Assembly (NCBI GenBank): GCA_964251965.1 | Contig: CAXULQ010000008.1 | Coordinates: forward strand, 1 to 64,000 | Direction of reading: 5' to 3' | DNA length: 64,000 nt | DNA from: Mucilaginibacter_A sp964251965 | Lineage (GTDB): Bacteria; Bacteroidota; Bacteroidia; Sphingobacteriales; Sphingobacteriaceae | Shown here: piece by piece, positions 1 to 8,355 of the stretch | How the letters are laid out: every line of letters begins with the position of its first letter | Position numbering within the stretch: the first letter of the stretch is position 1 | Translations under genes and position numbers: made by a program | Notes under the pieces: generated by a model | The model's input: only the letters and a program-made list of their open reading frames with translations | What the model was told of the DNA's origin: nothing | The model's database searches: none

Positions 1-206
1 ATGATTTCGATAATTCTATTTGCTGTTTTATGCGTCTTGCAAGGTTGCCTACAACTCTTAAATATACGCACCTTTCGGTACATCGGTTACAAACTTAAAA
101 TTTTTGTTTGCAAAAAAATGTACTGCCACCCGGCAGTTATTAAATTGCTTATAGTTAACCTGTTAATCATTTCTGTCCTGGTTAAATTACTTGCTTTTTT
201 GCTGCA

Positions 207-281
207 AACAATACAAAATGCGTACTTCGCATTTTCAATTGGCGTACTTTTCAACAATACAAAATGCGTACTTCGCATTTT
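207..281. repeat. Two direct copies of a small hairpin
   Basis: A 29-base sequence at 207-235 recurs exactly at 253-281 (offset 46). Each copy contains the inverted arms AAAATGCG and CGCATTTT around the loop TACTT. The rest of 1-412 shows no gene I can support; an open frame beginning at base 1 has no recognisable features and runs through these repeats. Confidence 0.8.
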
Positions 282-412
282 ACAAAAACTGCAGCTTTTC
301 CGGCGGTCTTTTCACTTTCTTTAAACTCCTAATAGCCGGTTTGTAAACAACTGTTAAGCTAAGGATTTCTAACACATTTAAACTACCGGCCATCTAAATA
401 TCCTAATTTCAC

Positions 413-426
413 ATACTTCTTTTATC
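413..426 (-). repeat. Dispersed 14-mer, intergenic copy
   Basis: ATACTTCTTTTATC on the + strand, i.e. GATAAAAGAAGTAT on the minus strand, just downstream of the stop of the minus-strand gene ending at 440. It is followed by AGCCAAAAA, a degenerate form of the TAAAA extension seen at other copies. Confidence 0.8.
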
Positions 427-439
427 AGCCAAAAACCCA

Positions 440-3151
440 TCACTCCACTTTATAATGATAAACCTGCCGGCCTAAGTTACCATCGTTGTCAATGCCTTCA
501 ATCACCACGCGGTAAGTGCCTTTGCTATCGGCGTTAAAAAAACTGAAAGTAGCTTTACCGGCGGCATCGGTAATTAAATTGGGGTTCCAGTAAATGGTGG
601 TGCGCAAATCGGCAACAGCTTTATTGGTTTTTGGGTCGTCGTATTTAGGTGCATAAAATTCTTTGTTTCGGCTAAAACCTTTGGGGTTATAAGTTACAAT
701 ACCAGGCGCATAGCGTTGGATTGCATAATTTTCGTCGCCGCGTTTAGTGGTAATAACCAATACGCCGCCAGCGCCACGGCCGCCGTAAATAGAAGTATAA
801 CCGCCGGAACGGAGCACTTCAATCGTGGCCACATCGGTTGGCACAATTGTGCTTAAATAATCGGCATCCATATAAATCCCATCCACTATTATTTGCATCG
901 GTGTGTTAAAACTGCGTGTAGAATAAGGTACGCCGCCCCTAAAAATAACGCCCAGCAACCGGCCTTGCAAACACTGGTCAATAGTGGCACAACCTTGTTG
1001 TTCAAAAATATCGCCTTTAATAATTTGGTCTGCATTGCCGGGACCGTTTAAATTGGTCGAATTTTTAACCGGTTCTTTTTTCTCGGTAATGGTTACCTCT
1101 TTCAACAGAATGGTACGGTTAACTAAACCATATTTACGCAAGCTGTCGTACTGCGCTTTACTGTTGCGGAGGTAAGCAGACAGGTCTGTGTTGAGGTTAA
1201 TGGAAACATCGGGCGCGTTTTTATTTTTGGTAACAAACTGCGGCGGAACATTGTCCAGCGTAATCTCCACATTTTTTCGTCCGTTAATACCTCGTGCCTG
1301 GATCACAAAACGGATACTGTCCGGGAAAATCAGATTATCAAACTTAAACCTGCCGTTGGCATCGGTTAATGTATCCAGCAAAAACGCGCCTTTTGTGGTG
1401 GTAAACAAAGTAACCTTGCCTTTTGGTACGGGCTTGCCGCCTAAGGTTTTTACAATGCCTGTAATCGCCATGGATTGTTCTGGCTGAAAAGTAAGCTGCG
1501 GAAAACTGTTCCCCATCACCATCCGCCAGGCAAAACTGCGGTAACCTTGCGTTAGCATCAACGCATCAAGCGCGGCCTGGGTTTGCTCGTTCGGATGCGC
1601 GAAATAGTAATTAGGCTGTTCAATGTAACCTTTTATATCAGAAGTTAAAAGTAAGTTAGACAGGATTGTGCTTTCTTTATCTTCGTTAACCGGCACTTTC
1701 GTTTCATCGGTAACCGCTACAGAAAAACTGCCCACCACGGGCGCTTTTGCTTTGTTTACCGCTGTAAAATCAAGCTTTACATTTTGCCGGGGCGAGGTAG
1801 TTTCTGCGGAAGCAACATCAATTTTAAGCTGATCCGGATTGTTAACGAAAACGATCCGTTCGTTTAAAGGCTCGCCTTCCTGCGTAAACAAAGTAAATTG
1901 TGCAATGCCGGAAGGAAAACGGCTTTTCGGGATTTTGGCCGCGAACGACTGGCTTTCCAGCTTGCTTTTGGCCGTGTAATAAACATCGCCGCCACTTTGG
2001 CCAACAACAATAATATCCGTGTTTTGCTTCTGCTTAAAAGTTTCGTTGCCCACAGCAACATGCAGGTTGATAAAATCAGGGTCGTTGTTATTTATGCTGA
2101 GGACAAAACCCTGGTCGGAAGCTCTCGGCAACTCATAATTTTTCTCCGAACCATCCGGAAAAGTAACTTTGGCCGTGTAGGTTTTGCCGCTTTCGGGGAT
2201 CAACGCAAAAACGCCCATACCTAAATGCTGCGTGTTTATTTTGGCCACTTCGATGTTTGTGCTATTAAAAACGCTTCCTTTAATATCCAGCCCTAAACCA
2301 TCGGCGCCAACTGCTTTAAATGCAATTTTAGTGCGGATGCCGTTTACCGAGTTGCCGCTTTCCGGGAAAAACTGGACATCTACCGCATCCGAAGTTGCTT
2401 TAACCGGTACTGTTTTTACCACTACTTTTTTAGGTTCTGTGGTGATACTGGTAGTAATTTGGCCGGCTTTAAGTTCTCCCGGCCTCGGATTGCTAAAACT
2501 GATACTGAGGTTTCCGCTTTCATCAGTTACGCCTTTCCCTTTTAAAACCGTTCTAAAATCTAACTGCGCGTTATAAGTTATCGGTTTATTGGCATAAGGA
2601 CGATTCTCCAGATCGGCATAATTAATAACGGCGTTGATCCTTTGCAAACCGTTCTCGTTAACAAACTTATATTTTACCGTGGTAAAAACAGTATTGCTGA
2701 TGGCGTTGCCAATGCTGATGGTTTTATCAAAAAAGTAATCTTCGCCAAAATTGCGCATCCATTGGGTGTAAGCGCGGATACGGTAATTCCCTTCCTGCAA
2801 AGTATCAGACAAAGTAAAATTGCCCCAGCTTAAACCAGAAACCATCGGCAAACGCAAAGCTTGTTTTACAGAATCTTTCTCGTTGATCAGCTCAACATAC
2901 AAGAGTTTGCTTAAACCCGAAGGCTGGTGTTTGCCGCCAACGGTAGTATAAGCTTTAAAATAAATATTATCGCCAATGGCATAATATGGTTTATCTAACT
3001 GCAGGTAAACTTTTTCTGTGGGATAATTGTCGGTAAACTTTTGCAGTTGCGTTAAAATCTTTTTTAAAGGATCGTCATCCTGAACAGCAAAACTTAATAA
3101 CCCCGCTGCAAAAAGCAACAGAAATATAGTTAAAAAACGGTTTAATTTCAT
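440..3151 (-). CDS. MG2/TonB-plug domain surface protein
   Basis: This is a 903-residue secreted protein of the Bacteroidota type that combines macroglobulin-like and TonB-plug modules. It opens with a signal peptide (MKLNRFLTIFLLLFAAG). An MG2-like segment follows at about 42-140 (VYLQLDKPYYAIGDNIYFKA). A carboxypeptidase-regulatory-like beta domain lies near 570-640, and a TonB receptor plug domain near 705-812 (IIVDGIYMDADYLSTIVPTD, GGRGAGGVLVITTKRG). Only about 90 residues follow the plug, so there is no 22-strand barrel and it cannot be a complete TonB-dependent receptor. It probably sits in the periplasm or outer membrane; substrate unknown. Codons within 2681-2694 carry one copy of the dispersed 14-mer. 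Confidence 0.85.
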   Translation of the reverse strand: MKLNRFLTIFLLLFAAGLLSFAVQDDDPLKKILTQLQKFTDNYPTEKVYLQLDKPYYAIGDNIYFKAYTTVGGKHQPSGLSKLLYVELINEKDSVKQALRLPMVSGLSWGNFTLSDTLQEGNYRIRAYTQWMRNFGEDYFFDKTISIGNAISNTVFTTVKYKFVNENGLQRINAVINYADLENRPYANKPITYNAQLDFRTVLKGKGVTDESGNLSISFSNPRPGELKAGQITTSITTEPKKVVVKTVPVKATSDAVDVQFFPESGNSVNGIRTKIAFKAVGADGLGLDIKGSVFNSTNIEVAKINTQHLGMGVFALIPESGKTYTAKVTFPDGSEKNYELPRASDQGFVLSINNNDPDFINLHVAVGNETFKQKQNTDIIVVGQSGGDVYYTAKSKLESQSFAAKIPKSRFPSGIAQFTLFTQEGEPLNERIVFVNNPDQLKIDVASAETTSPRQNVKLDFTAVNKAKAPVVGSFSVAVTDETKVPVNEDKESTILSNLLLTSDIKGYIEQPNYYFAHPNEQTQAALDALMLTQGYRSFAWRMVMGNSFPQLTFQPEQSMAITGIVKTLGGKPVPKGKVTLFTTTKGAFLLDTLTDANGRFKFDNLIFPDSIRFVIQARGINGRKNVEITLDNVPPQFVTKNKNAPDVSINLNTDLSAYLRNSKAQYDSLRKYGLVNRTILLKEVTITEKKEPVKNSTNLNGPGNADQIIKGDIFEQQGCATIDQCLQGRLLGVIFRGGVPYSTRSFNTPMQIIVDGIYMDADYLSTIVPTDVATIEVLRSGGYTSIYGGRGAGGVLVITTKRGDENYAIQRYAPGIVTYNPKGFSRNKEFYAPKYDDPKTNKAVADLRTTIYWNPNLITDAAGKATFSFFNADSKGTYRVVIEGIDNDGNLGRQVYHYKVE

Positions 3152-3230
3152 AGGTTTAACAAAAGAAACAAGATACTAAGAAAACGCTGATTTTTAATAA
3201 AACGCCTTTGTAACGGATAGATTACAAACG

Positions 3231-3767
3231 TTAAAAACTGTTTTTCCACATCATGCTTTCAACTGGCCGCGTTGTTGGTTTGCTGTATTTGGCGTTAGGT
3301 TTGGTGTTGTATAAAGTTTCAATTTCGCCTTCTACCACAAAGTAAATTAACTGGCCAATTGGCATTCCTGCATAAATACGTACGGGTTGCGTAACCGAAA
3401 TTTCCAGCGTCCAGGTATTGCAAAAACCAACGTCGCCTTTTCCGGCCGTGGCGTGGATATCAATCCCTAAACGGCCCGTACTGCTTTTACCCTCTAAAAA
3501 AGGAACATGGCGGTGCGTTTCGGTATATTCTACCGTTACGCCGAGATATAAAGTGTTGGGTTGAAGCAGGAAACCGTCTTTCGGGATTTCGAAATGATCA
3601 ATCTCGTTATGTTGTTTGGCATCCAAAACACGGTTGCGGTAAGTGGCCAGATATTTTCCCAAGTGTACATCGTAAGAATTTGTGCCGAGGCAAGTAGGAT
3701 CGTAAGGTTCGATAATGATCGTCCCTTTTTCAATTTCCTGTAAAATAAGTTTGTCTGAAAGAATCAT
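3231..3767 (-). CDS. dcd: dCTP deaminase
   Basis: It deaminates dCTP to dUTP for thymidylate synthesis, in the cytoplasm as a trimer. The start MILSDKLI gives 178 residues, the usual family length; an in-frame upstream extension to 3929 overlaps the divergent neighbour and is not family-like. Visible signatures are SSTGRLGIDIHATAGKGDV, NTWTLEISV with the catalytic-region glutamate, and IYAGMPIGQLIYF. It is divergent from the gene at 3840; the 72 bases between them must hold both promoters. The 3' end (AAAAACTGTTTTTC) weakly resembles the dispersed word. Confidence 0.93.
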   Translation of the reverse strand: MILSDKLILQEIEKGTIIIEPYDPTCLGTNSYDVHLGKYLATYRNRVLDAKQHNEIDHFEIPKDGFLLQPNTLYLGVTVEYTETHRHVPFLEGKSSTGRLGIDIHATAGKGDVGFCNTWTLEISVTQPVRIYAGMPIGQLIYFVVEGEIETLYNTKPNAKYSKPTTRPVESMMWKNSF

Positions 3768-3839
3768 ATTAGGCGAAGATGCAGAACCTAAATTAGAATT
3801 TTTTAAAATATATTGCCATCCTTTTCGCAACTTTACTTT

Positions 3840-4481
3840 ATGGGGATTGCTTTTCGTAAAAAGGTGGATAACGACACCGAATTTGCCCTTTGGAAAATTG
3901 AAGAAAATGCCGAAGAACTTTATCAACAACTACAACTGGACGACGGCGAAAAAGCTTTCATCCAAAACCTAAGCAACGGCAAACGTTACCTGCACTGGCT
4001 GGGGACCCGCGTTTTGCTGCGGAAAATGCTGAACACGGAAGAATACATCGACTGCAAAGTAGATGCGCACGGCAAACCTTATTTAACTTCGATCCCGTAC
4101 CATATTTCTTTAAGCCATTCTTTTGATTATGCGGCCGTAATGATCAGCAAAAACAAACCGGTTGGCATCGATGTAGAAAAAATTGAACAGAAAGTAGAAC
4201 GCATCGCCAAAAAATTTATGCGCCCCGAGGAAATGGCTTTTATCAAACCAGAACACAACATTAAACAGTTATACGCTTGCTGGTGCGCCAAAGAAGCCAT
4301 TTATAAATGTTACGGAAGGAAGGAAGTTTCTTTTATCAACCATATTTTTTTGGATGCTTTTGATTACAACGCAGCAGGAAGTTTAAATGCTAAAATTAAA
4401 AACGAGGATGTGGGTTTAAGTTTTAAAGTTGAATACCAGCAATTTAACGAATACATGATCGGGTATGCGAAGGAGGTTTGA
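3840..4481 (+). CDS. 4'-phosphopantetheinyl transferase superfamily protein
   Basis: A 213-residue Sfp/AcpT-type enzyme that moves the phosphopantetheine arm of CoA onto carrier proteins. The signature GIDVEKIE (Mg-binding Asp and Glu) and the downstream WCAKEAIYKCYG (KEA..K motif) are intact, as is the preceding SLSHSFDYAAV block. The start MGIAFRKK is preferred; an in-frame ATG nine codons upstream (3813) is possible. Which carrier protein it serves cannot be told: no acyl carrier protein or NRPS gene is in the window. It is followed by lipB after 80 bases, so the two may be co-transcribed; both serve cofactor attachment. Confidence 0.88.
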   Translation: MGIAFRKKVDNDTEFALWKIEENAEELYQQLQLDDGEKAFIQNLSNGKRYLHWLGTRVLLRKMLNTEEYIDCKVDAHGKPYLTSIPYHISLSHSFDYAAVMISKNKPVGIDVEKIEQKVERIAKKFMRPEEMAFIKPEHNIKQLYACWCAKEAIYKCYGRKEVSFINHIFLDAFDYNAAGSLNAKIKNEDVGLSFKVEYQQFNEYMIGYAKEV

Positions 4482-4561
4482 GGCAGGAGCGGGAGCGAGG
4501 AGAGTTATCAGTTTCGGCAGCTTTACCATGAACTATCAGCCATAATCCATCAACTTTTAAT

Positions 4562-5284
4562 ATGAGCAAAAACAAACACGTTTTTTTTGAAGACTGGGGC
4601 TTGATCGATTACAAAGAAGCGTGGGACAAGCAGGAAGCCATTTTTGCCCAAACCGTAAAGCTAAAAACCGAAAGCCGCAACCGCGGGGAAGATGATGCTT
4701 CTTTTACCGGCATAAAAACAGCAACGCCCAACTACTTAATTTTTTGCGGACATCCGCACGTTTATACCTTGGGTAAAAGCGGCAAAAAGGAACATTTGTT
4801 ATTGTCGGAAAAGCAATTGGAAGAAAAACACGCCAAATTTTATCCCATAAACCGCGGCGGCGATATTACTTATCATGGTCCGGGGCAATTGGTGGTTTAT
4901 CCGATTTTAGATTTGGATAATTTCTTCACCGATATTCACTTATACCTCCGCACTTTAGAAGAAGCAGTGATTTTAACTTTGGCAGATTTCGGCATTAAAG
5001 GCGAACGCTTCCCTGGTTATACCGGCGTTTGGCTGGATGCAGATCATCCGCAGAAAGCCCGAAAAATTTGTGCAATGGGCGTTCGGTGCAGCCGTTGGGT
5101 TACGATGCATGGTTTAGCTTTTAACATCAACCCAAACCTCGATTATTTTAAAAATATTGTCCCCTGCGGGATAGAAGACAAAGCGGTAACTTCTATGGAA
5201 GCAGAGTTAGGGAAAAAAGTACCGGTAAAAGAAGTATCGGAAGTTTTGAGGAAGTATATTTATGGGTTGTTTGGGATGGTTTAA
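4562..5284 (+). CDS. lipB: Octanoyltransferase LipB
   Basis: It transfers octanoate from acyl carrier protein to lipoyl domains, the first step of de novo lipoate assembly. The 240-residue protein has the family core RGGDITYHGPGQLVVYPILD, the lysine block RKICAMGVRCSRW, and NIVPCGI with the acyl-accepting cysteine. Residues around 45-54 read DASFTGIKTA and are encoded by an inverted pair of the dispersed word (4695-4708 and 4712-4723); this stretch falls in a variable loop before PNYLIFC. The last 163 bases are duplicated at 6536-6698. A further word copy is at 5224-5237. Confidence 0.95.
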   Translation: MSKNKHVFFEDWGLIDYKEAWDKQEAIFAQTVKLKTESRNRGEDDASFTGIKTATPNYLIFCGHPHVYTLGKSGKKEHLLLSEKQLEEKHAKFYPINRGGDITYHGPGQLVVYPILDLDNFFTDIHLYLRTLEEAVILTLADFGIKGERFPGYTGVWLDADHPQKARKICAMGVRCSRWVTMHGLAFNINPNLDYFKNIVPCGIEDKAVTSMEAELGKKVPVKEVSEVLRKYIYGLFGMV

Positions 5285-5302
5285 TAATTATTGGTATTCA
5301 TT

Positions 5303-6436
5303 ATGAAATTTAAACGCACATGTTACCTTTTATTTTATATAGTTACAGCAATTTTTTCAGGCTGTGATTATTTTTATCGCCATATCACTATTTCTGGTTT
5401 AATTACAGAGTTAAATAGCGGTGATGTAATTATAAAAGATCAGTCGGGAGAAGTAGTCTTCGGCGTACCTATTAAAAATGGGAAATTTTACATCCCAAAA
5501 CAGGAGCTGCCCTATACAGGTTATTATAAACTTTATATTGCAAGTAATAAAAATCCGTTTGAAATTTATCTGGAGCCAGGTGATTACACAATTAAAACTT
5601 CGCTTCCAAAAATCGTCGATTATCCATTAATTATAACGTCTTCTAAAACCCAGAGTGAACTTAATGATTACCATGCTATTGCAGATAAACTGATTATTAA
5701 AACTGATGAAAAATTACGTCTTCTCACTGATAGTATGAATGTGGTTATGCTGCCAGAAAAGTATAACCGTGTTGTAAACAATTTTAAATTAGCGCAGACA
5801 GCAAAAAAGGATGCTTCTTTTAATGCCTTGAATTCATACTTGGCGCAATATCCAGACAGTAAAGTAATTACACACCTGTTAGCAAATATTAATTATGAAA
5901 ACGAACCTGTAAAATTTTATAATTTATATCAAAAATTTAGTGCAAAAGCTAAAAATACAGATGAAGGAATTGTAATAGGTAACCGCCTTAGTGCATTGGT
6001 TAAATTAATGCCCGGCATGACCCCTCCTCTTCTTCAAGGCAAAACACCTGATTCTAAGACAATCAACTTTAAATCTTTAAACAAAAAACTTATTATTGTA
6101 GAGTTCTGGCGCGCATCGCTTTCCGTTAGCCGTAAAAACCACCGGGATTTTATAAATAATTTACTACCAAATTTTGCCGATAAAGGAGTTGGTATTGTTA
6201 GTGTTTCGCTCGACACAAAGGAAAACTGGTGGAGACAAGCTATTAAAGACGATAACATGAATTGGCCACAAGTATCAGATTTAAAAGGATTTGATTCTCC
6301 AAATGTTTCTAACTGGGCAGTAAATGTTATTCCAATGTACTGCATTTTAGATGGCAGTGGACGTATGATACAGCGCGATGTGCAGTACCTGGAAATCCCT
6401 GTTACGATAAACAGCTATCTTGATGCACGTAATTGA
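5303..6436 (+). CDS. DUF4369/TlpA-like lipoprotein without the CxxC
   Basis: A 377-residue lipoprotein: N-terminal hydrophobic segment ending in IFSGC, a DUF4369-like beta domain at about 35-115, a helical middle, and a C-terminal thioredoxin fold of the TlpA/AhpC type. The fold is recognised by IIVEFW, IVSVSLDTKENWWRQAIKDD and VIPMYCILDGSG. Where the active homologue at 20172 has WCGPC, this protein has SLSVS, so both redox cysteines are missing and it is unlikely to be a disulfide reductase. ATG 5303 is preferred over an upstream TTG at 5291. The gene sits between lipB and a copy of the lipB 3' end and looks more A+T-rich than its neighbours, consistent with insertion. Confidence 0.82.
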   Translation: MKFKRTCYLLFYIVTAIFSGCDYFYRHITISGLITELNSGDVIIKDQSGEVVFGVPIKNGKFYIPKQELPYTGYYKLYIASNKNPFEIYLEPGDYTIKTSLPKIVDYPLIITSSKTQSELNDYHAIADKLIIKTDEKLRLLTDSMNVVMLPEKYNRVVNNFKLAQTAKKDASFNALNSYLAQYPDSKVITHLLANINYENEPVKFYNLYQKFSAKAKNTDEGIVIGNRLSALVKLMPGMTPPLLQGKTPDSKTINFKSLNKKLIIVEFWRASLSVSRKNHRDFINNLLPNFADKGVGIVSVSLDTKENWWRQAIKDDNMNWPQVSDLKGFDSPNVSNWAVNVIPMYCILDGSGRMIQRDVQYLEIPVTINSYLDARN

Positions 6437-6535
6437 TAATAACCAGTAAAGTTAAATTGAACAAAAGCGTGATAAAGTTTATTTATAAAAAAGACGATAT
6501 TTCACCATCATCGAGCACTTGTTCTATATCAAAAA

Positions 6536-6698
6536 TAACATCAACACAAACCTCGATTATTTTAAAAATATTATTCCCTGCGGGATTGAAGACAAAGCGG
6601 TAACTTCTATGGAAGCAGAGTTAGGGAAAAAAGTACCGGTAAAAGAAGTATCGGTGGTTTTGCGAAAGTATGTTTATGGGTTGTTTGAGATGGTTTAG
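6536..6698 (+). pseudogene. lipB: Duplicated lipB 3' end
   Basis: These 163 bases match the final 163 bases of lipB (5122-5284) with about a dozen differences and no gaps. They keep the reading frame from the NINPNLDYFKN region to a stop (TAG here, TAA in lipB). Differences are mostly silent or conservative (NIVPCG becomes NIIPCG). No start codon or upstream lipB sequence is present, so it is a fragment. The dispersed word is preserved at 6638-6651. Confidence 0.9.
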
Positions 6699-6769
6699 GC
6701 AATGATTTTACTTAAAAACTGTAAGCTGTACGTATTTATTTTTTTGCTGTTTGTCATCCCGCGGTCCGA

Positions 6770-6826
6770 AGAGAAAGACCTTCTTTAAAGCAGCTTTAAA
6801 TTGTATCTTTTGAAAAAGGTTTCTCC
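6770..6826. repeat. Imperfect inverted repeat, copy 1
   Basis: Arms beginning GAGAAAGACCTTCTTT and ending AAAAAGGTTTCTCCT form an imperfect stem. A sequence-similar element lies at 12714-12768. A small hairpin GTCGTT/AACGAC follows at 6828-6841. Both elements lie before a convergent gene. Confidence 0.6.
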
Positions 6827-6865
6827 TGTCGTTAAAACGACAGAAAAACGCCGGCTCACAAAAAC

Positions 6866-6902
6866 AAAAAGAGCTGCCCGAACAATCAGGACAGCTCTTT
6901 TT
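6866..6902. terminator. Bidirectional rho-independent terminator
   Basis: AAAAAGAGCTG ... CAGCTCTTTTT with inner CC/GG pairing and a loop of about nine bases; A-run and T-run on the two sides allow function in both directions. It would serve the minus-strand lipase gene and any transcript from lipB. Confidence 0.85.
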
Positions 6903-6924
6903 ATCACCTAAAAACTTCTAATAA

Positions 6925-8079
6925 TTACAGTCCAAAAGCTTTTTTAAGTTCGCTTGTAGCAAAAGCCTGTGCTTCTTTAGCTTCGGGAACTACGGTAGCC
7001 ATTCCGAAAAATTCATGGGTTACGCCATCGTAGTTTTTGCTGTTCACGGTTACACCGGCAGCTTTTAGTTTATCGGCCAGTATCGTACCATCACTTTGCA
7101 ACGGATCGTACTCATCGGTAATAATCGTTGTAGCAGGCAAACCTTTTAAATTAGCATTAACCAAAGAAATCCTTGGGTCTTTTGCATCAGCCATTGTACG
7201 AACATAGTTTTTGGTAAACCATATCATCATCGCCTTATTTAATGGTTTTGCATTCGCATTTTTAGTGTAAGAAGGCGTAGTCATATCCGTTTGTGCGATC
7301 GGATAAACGCTCACAATATGTGTTGGGACCATAATTTTATTATCGCGTGCTTTGATAGCTGTTGCAACCGCTAAGTTTCCACCGGCACTTTCACCTAAAA
7401 CAGCAATCTTTTTAGGATCACCTTTGATAGAAGCTGCATTTTTAACCGTCCAGGCATAAGCTGCATAGGCATCATCATGAGCGGTCGGAAATTTATGTTC
7501 AGGTGCCAAACGGTAAGCTACGGAAACGACTACCGCACCAACCTGCTCGGCAATTGATTGTGCAGAAGCATTATAAATATCAATATTAGCAATTACGAAA
7601 CCGCCTCCGTGGTAATATACAATCACCGGATAAGGTGCTTTGCCTTCTTTCGGCGTATAAATCCGCAAATGGATATTGCCGCCTGCAACTGGTATTTCTT
7701 TGCCCACTGTATCCACTTTTGGTGCAGGCACCGGGATGTTATTTTCTTTCATCACGTCCATCACCGCATCGGTTGGCGTGTGGTTTTTCCGGGCTTCAAC
7801 TGGTGTTAAAGTTTCTGTTGGTTTATCGCCGTAACTGGCCAGTTTTTCTATCACTACGGCCATTTCCGGTTTAATATCCGGTGCCCAGGCTGGTTTTGGG
7901 CCTTTTGGTGTTAAAGCTTTAGCGGATGCCGCAGTGGTATCTGCTTTTGTTGAAGTAGTGCTGGAAGTATCGCTGCTGCCAGTTGCTTTTTTGCCATTAT
8001 TGCAGGATGCAAATGCAACGACCGCAAGGGCCAAGGCGCAAACAGCAAGATTTGTTTTGTTGATAAAATTGTTCTTCAT
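6925..8079 (-). CDS. HSL-family alpha/beta hydrolase lipoprotein
   Basis: A 384-residue lipase/esterase of the hormone-sensitive-lipase family. The start at MKNNFINK gives a lipoprotein signal ending in VVAFASC; a further upstream ATG would bury this signal and is rejected. A Ser/Thr-rich linker follows, then the catalytic domain: HGGGF oxyanion motif, GESAGG with the nucleophile serine, DEYDPL for the acid and GVTHEF for the histidine. It is likely anchored at the cell surface or periplasmic membrane and hydrolyses small esters; substrate unknown. The start is 276 bases from the divergent asnS. Confidence 0.9.
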   Translation of the reverse strand: MKNNFINKTNLAVCALALAVVAFASCNNGKKATGSSDTSSTTSTKADTTAASAKALTPKGPKPAWAPDIKPEMAVVIEKLASYGDKPTETLTPVEARKNHTPTDAVMDVMKENNIPVPAPKVDTVGKEIPVAGGNIHLRIYTPKEGKAPYPVIVYYHGGGFVIANIDIYNASAQSIAEQVGAVVVSVAYRLAPEHKFPTAHDDAYAAYAWTVKNAASIKGDPKKIAVLGESAGGNLAVATAIKARDNKIMVPTHIVSVYPIAQTDMTTPSYTKNANAKPLNKAMMIWFTKNYVRTMADAKDPRISLVNANLKGLPATTIITDEYDPLQSDGTILADKLKAAGVTVNSKNYDGVTHEFFGMATVVPEAKEAQAFATSELKKAFGL

Positions 8080-8245
8080 AAAAAATACATTTAATTGTTG
8101 TAACAGGCTTCTAACATCAATAAAAAGCCTTTGTTCCATCTGTTGTGGTTTAAATTGCTAAGCGGCAACATTTTAAATGGAACAATAAAATTTACGGCTT
8201 AATACGTTCAAGGGTTTTTGTTTAAAGAATTTCCCGCGAAACAGC

Positions 8246-8267
8246 ATGCTTCTTTTATCACCTAAAA
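8246..8267 (-). repeat. Dispersed 14-mer with extension, intergenic
   Basis: ATGCTTCTTTTATC followed by ACCTAAAA: a full-looking copy, with the TTTTA and TAAAA arms flanking TCACC. It lies between the divergent lipase and asnS genes. Confidence 0.85.
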
Positions 8268-8355
8268 ATTGGGTTTTAAAAACTGCGCTTTCAAATTCAA
8301 AAATTTTTCTATGTTGAATTAATCGTATTTTCGCGGCTCCAAAAAATACTTTACT

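Noticed and set aside
1..324. Open frame of 107 codons at the window edge
   Set aside because: Biased, hydrophobic translation that runs through two hairpin repeats; no family resemblance, no ribosome-binding region visible.
6536..6698. A second functional lipB
   Set aside because: Only the 3' third exists and there is no start or catalytic upstream region.
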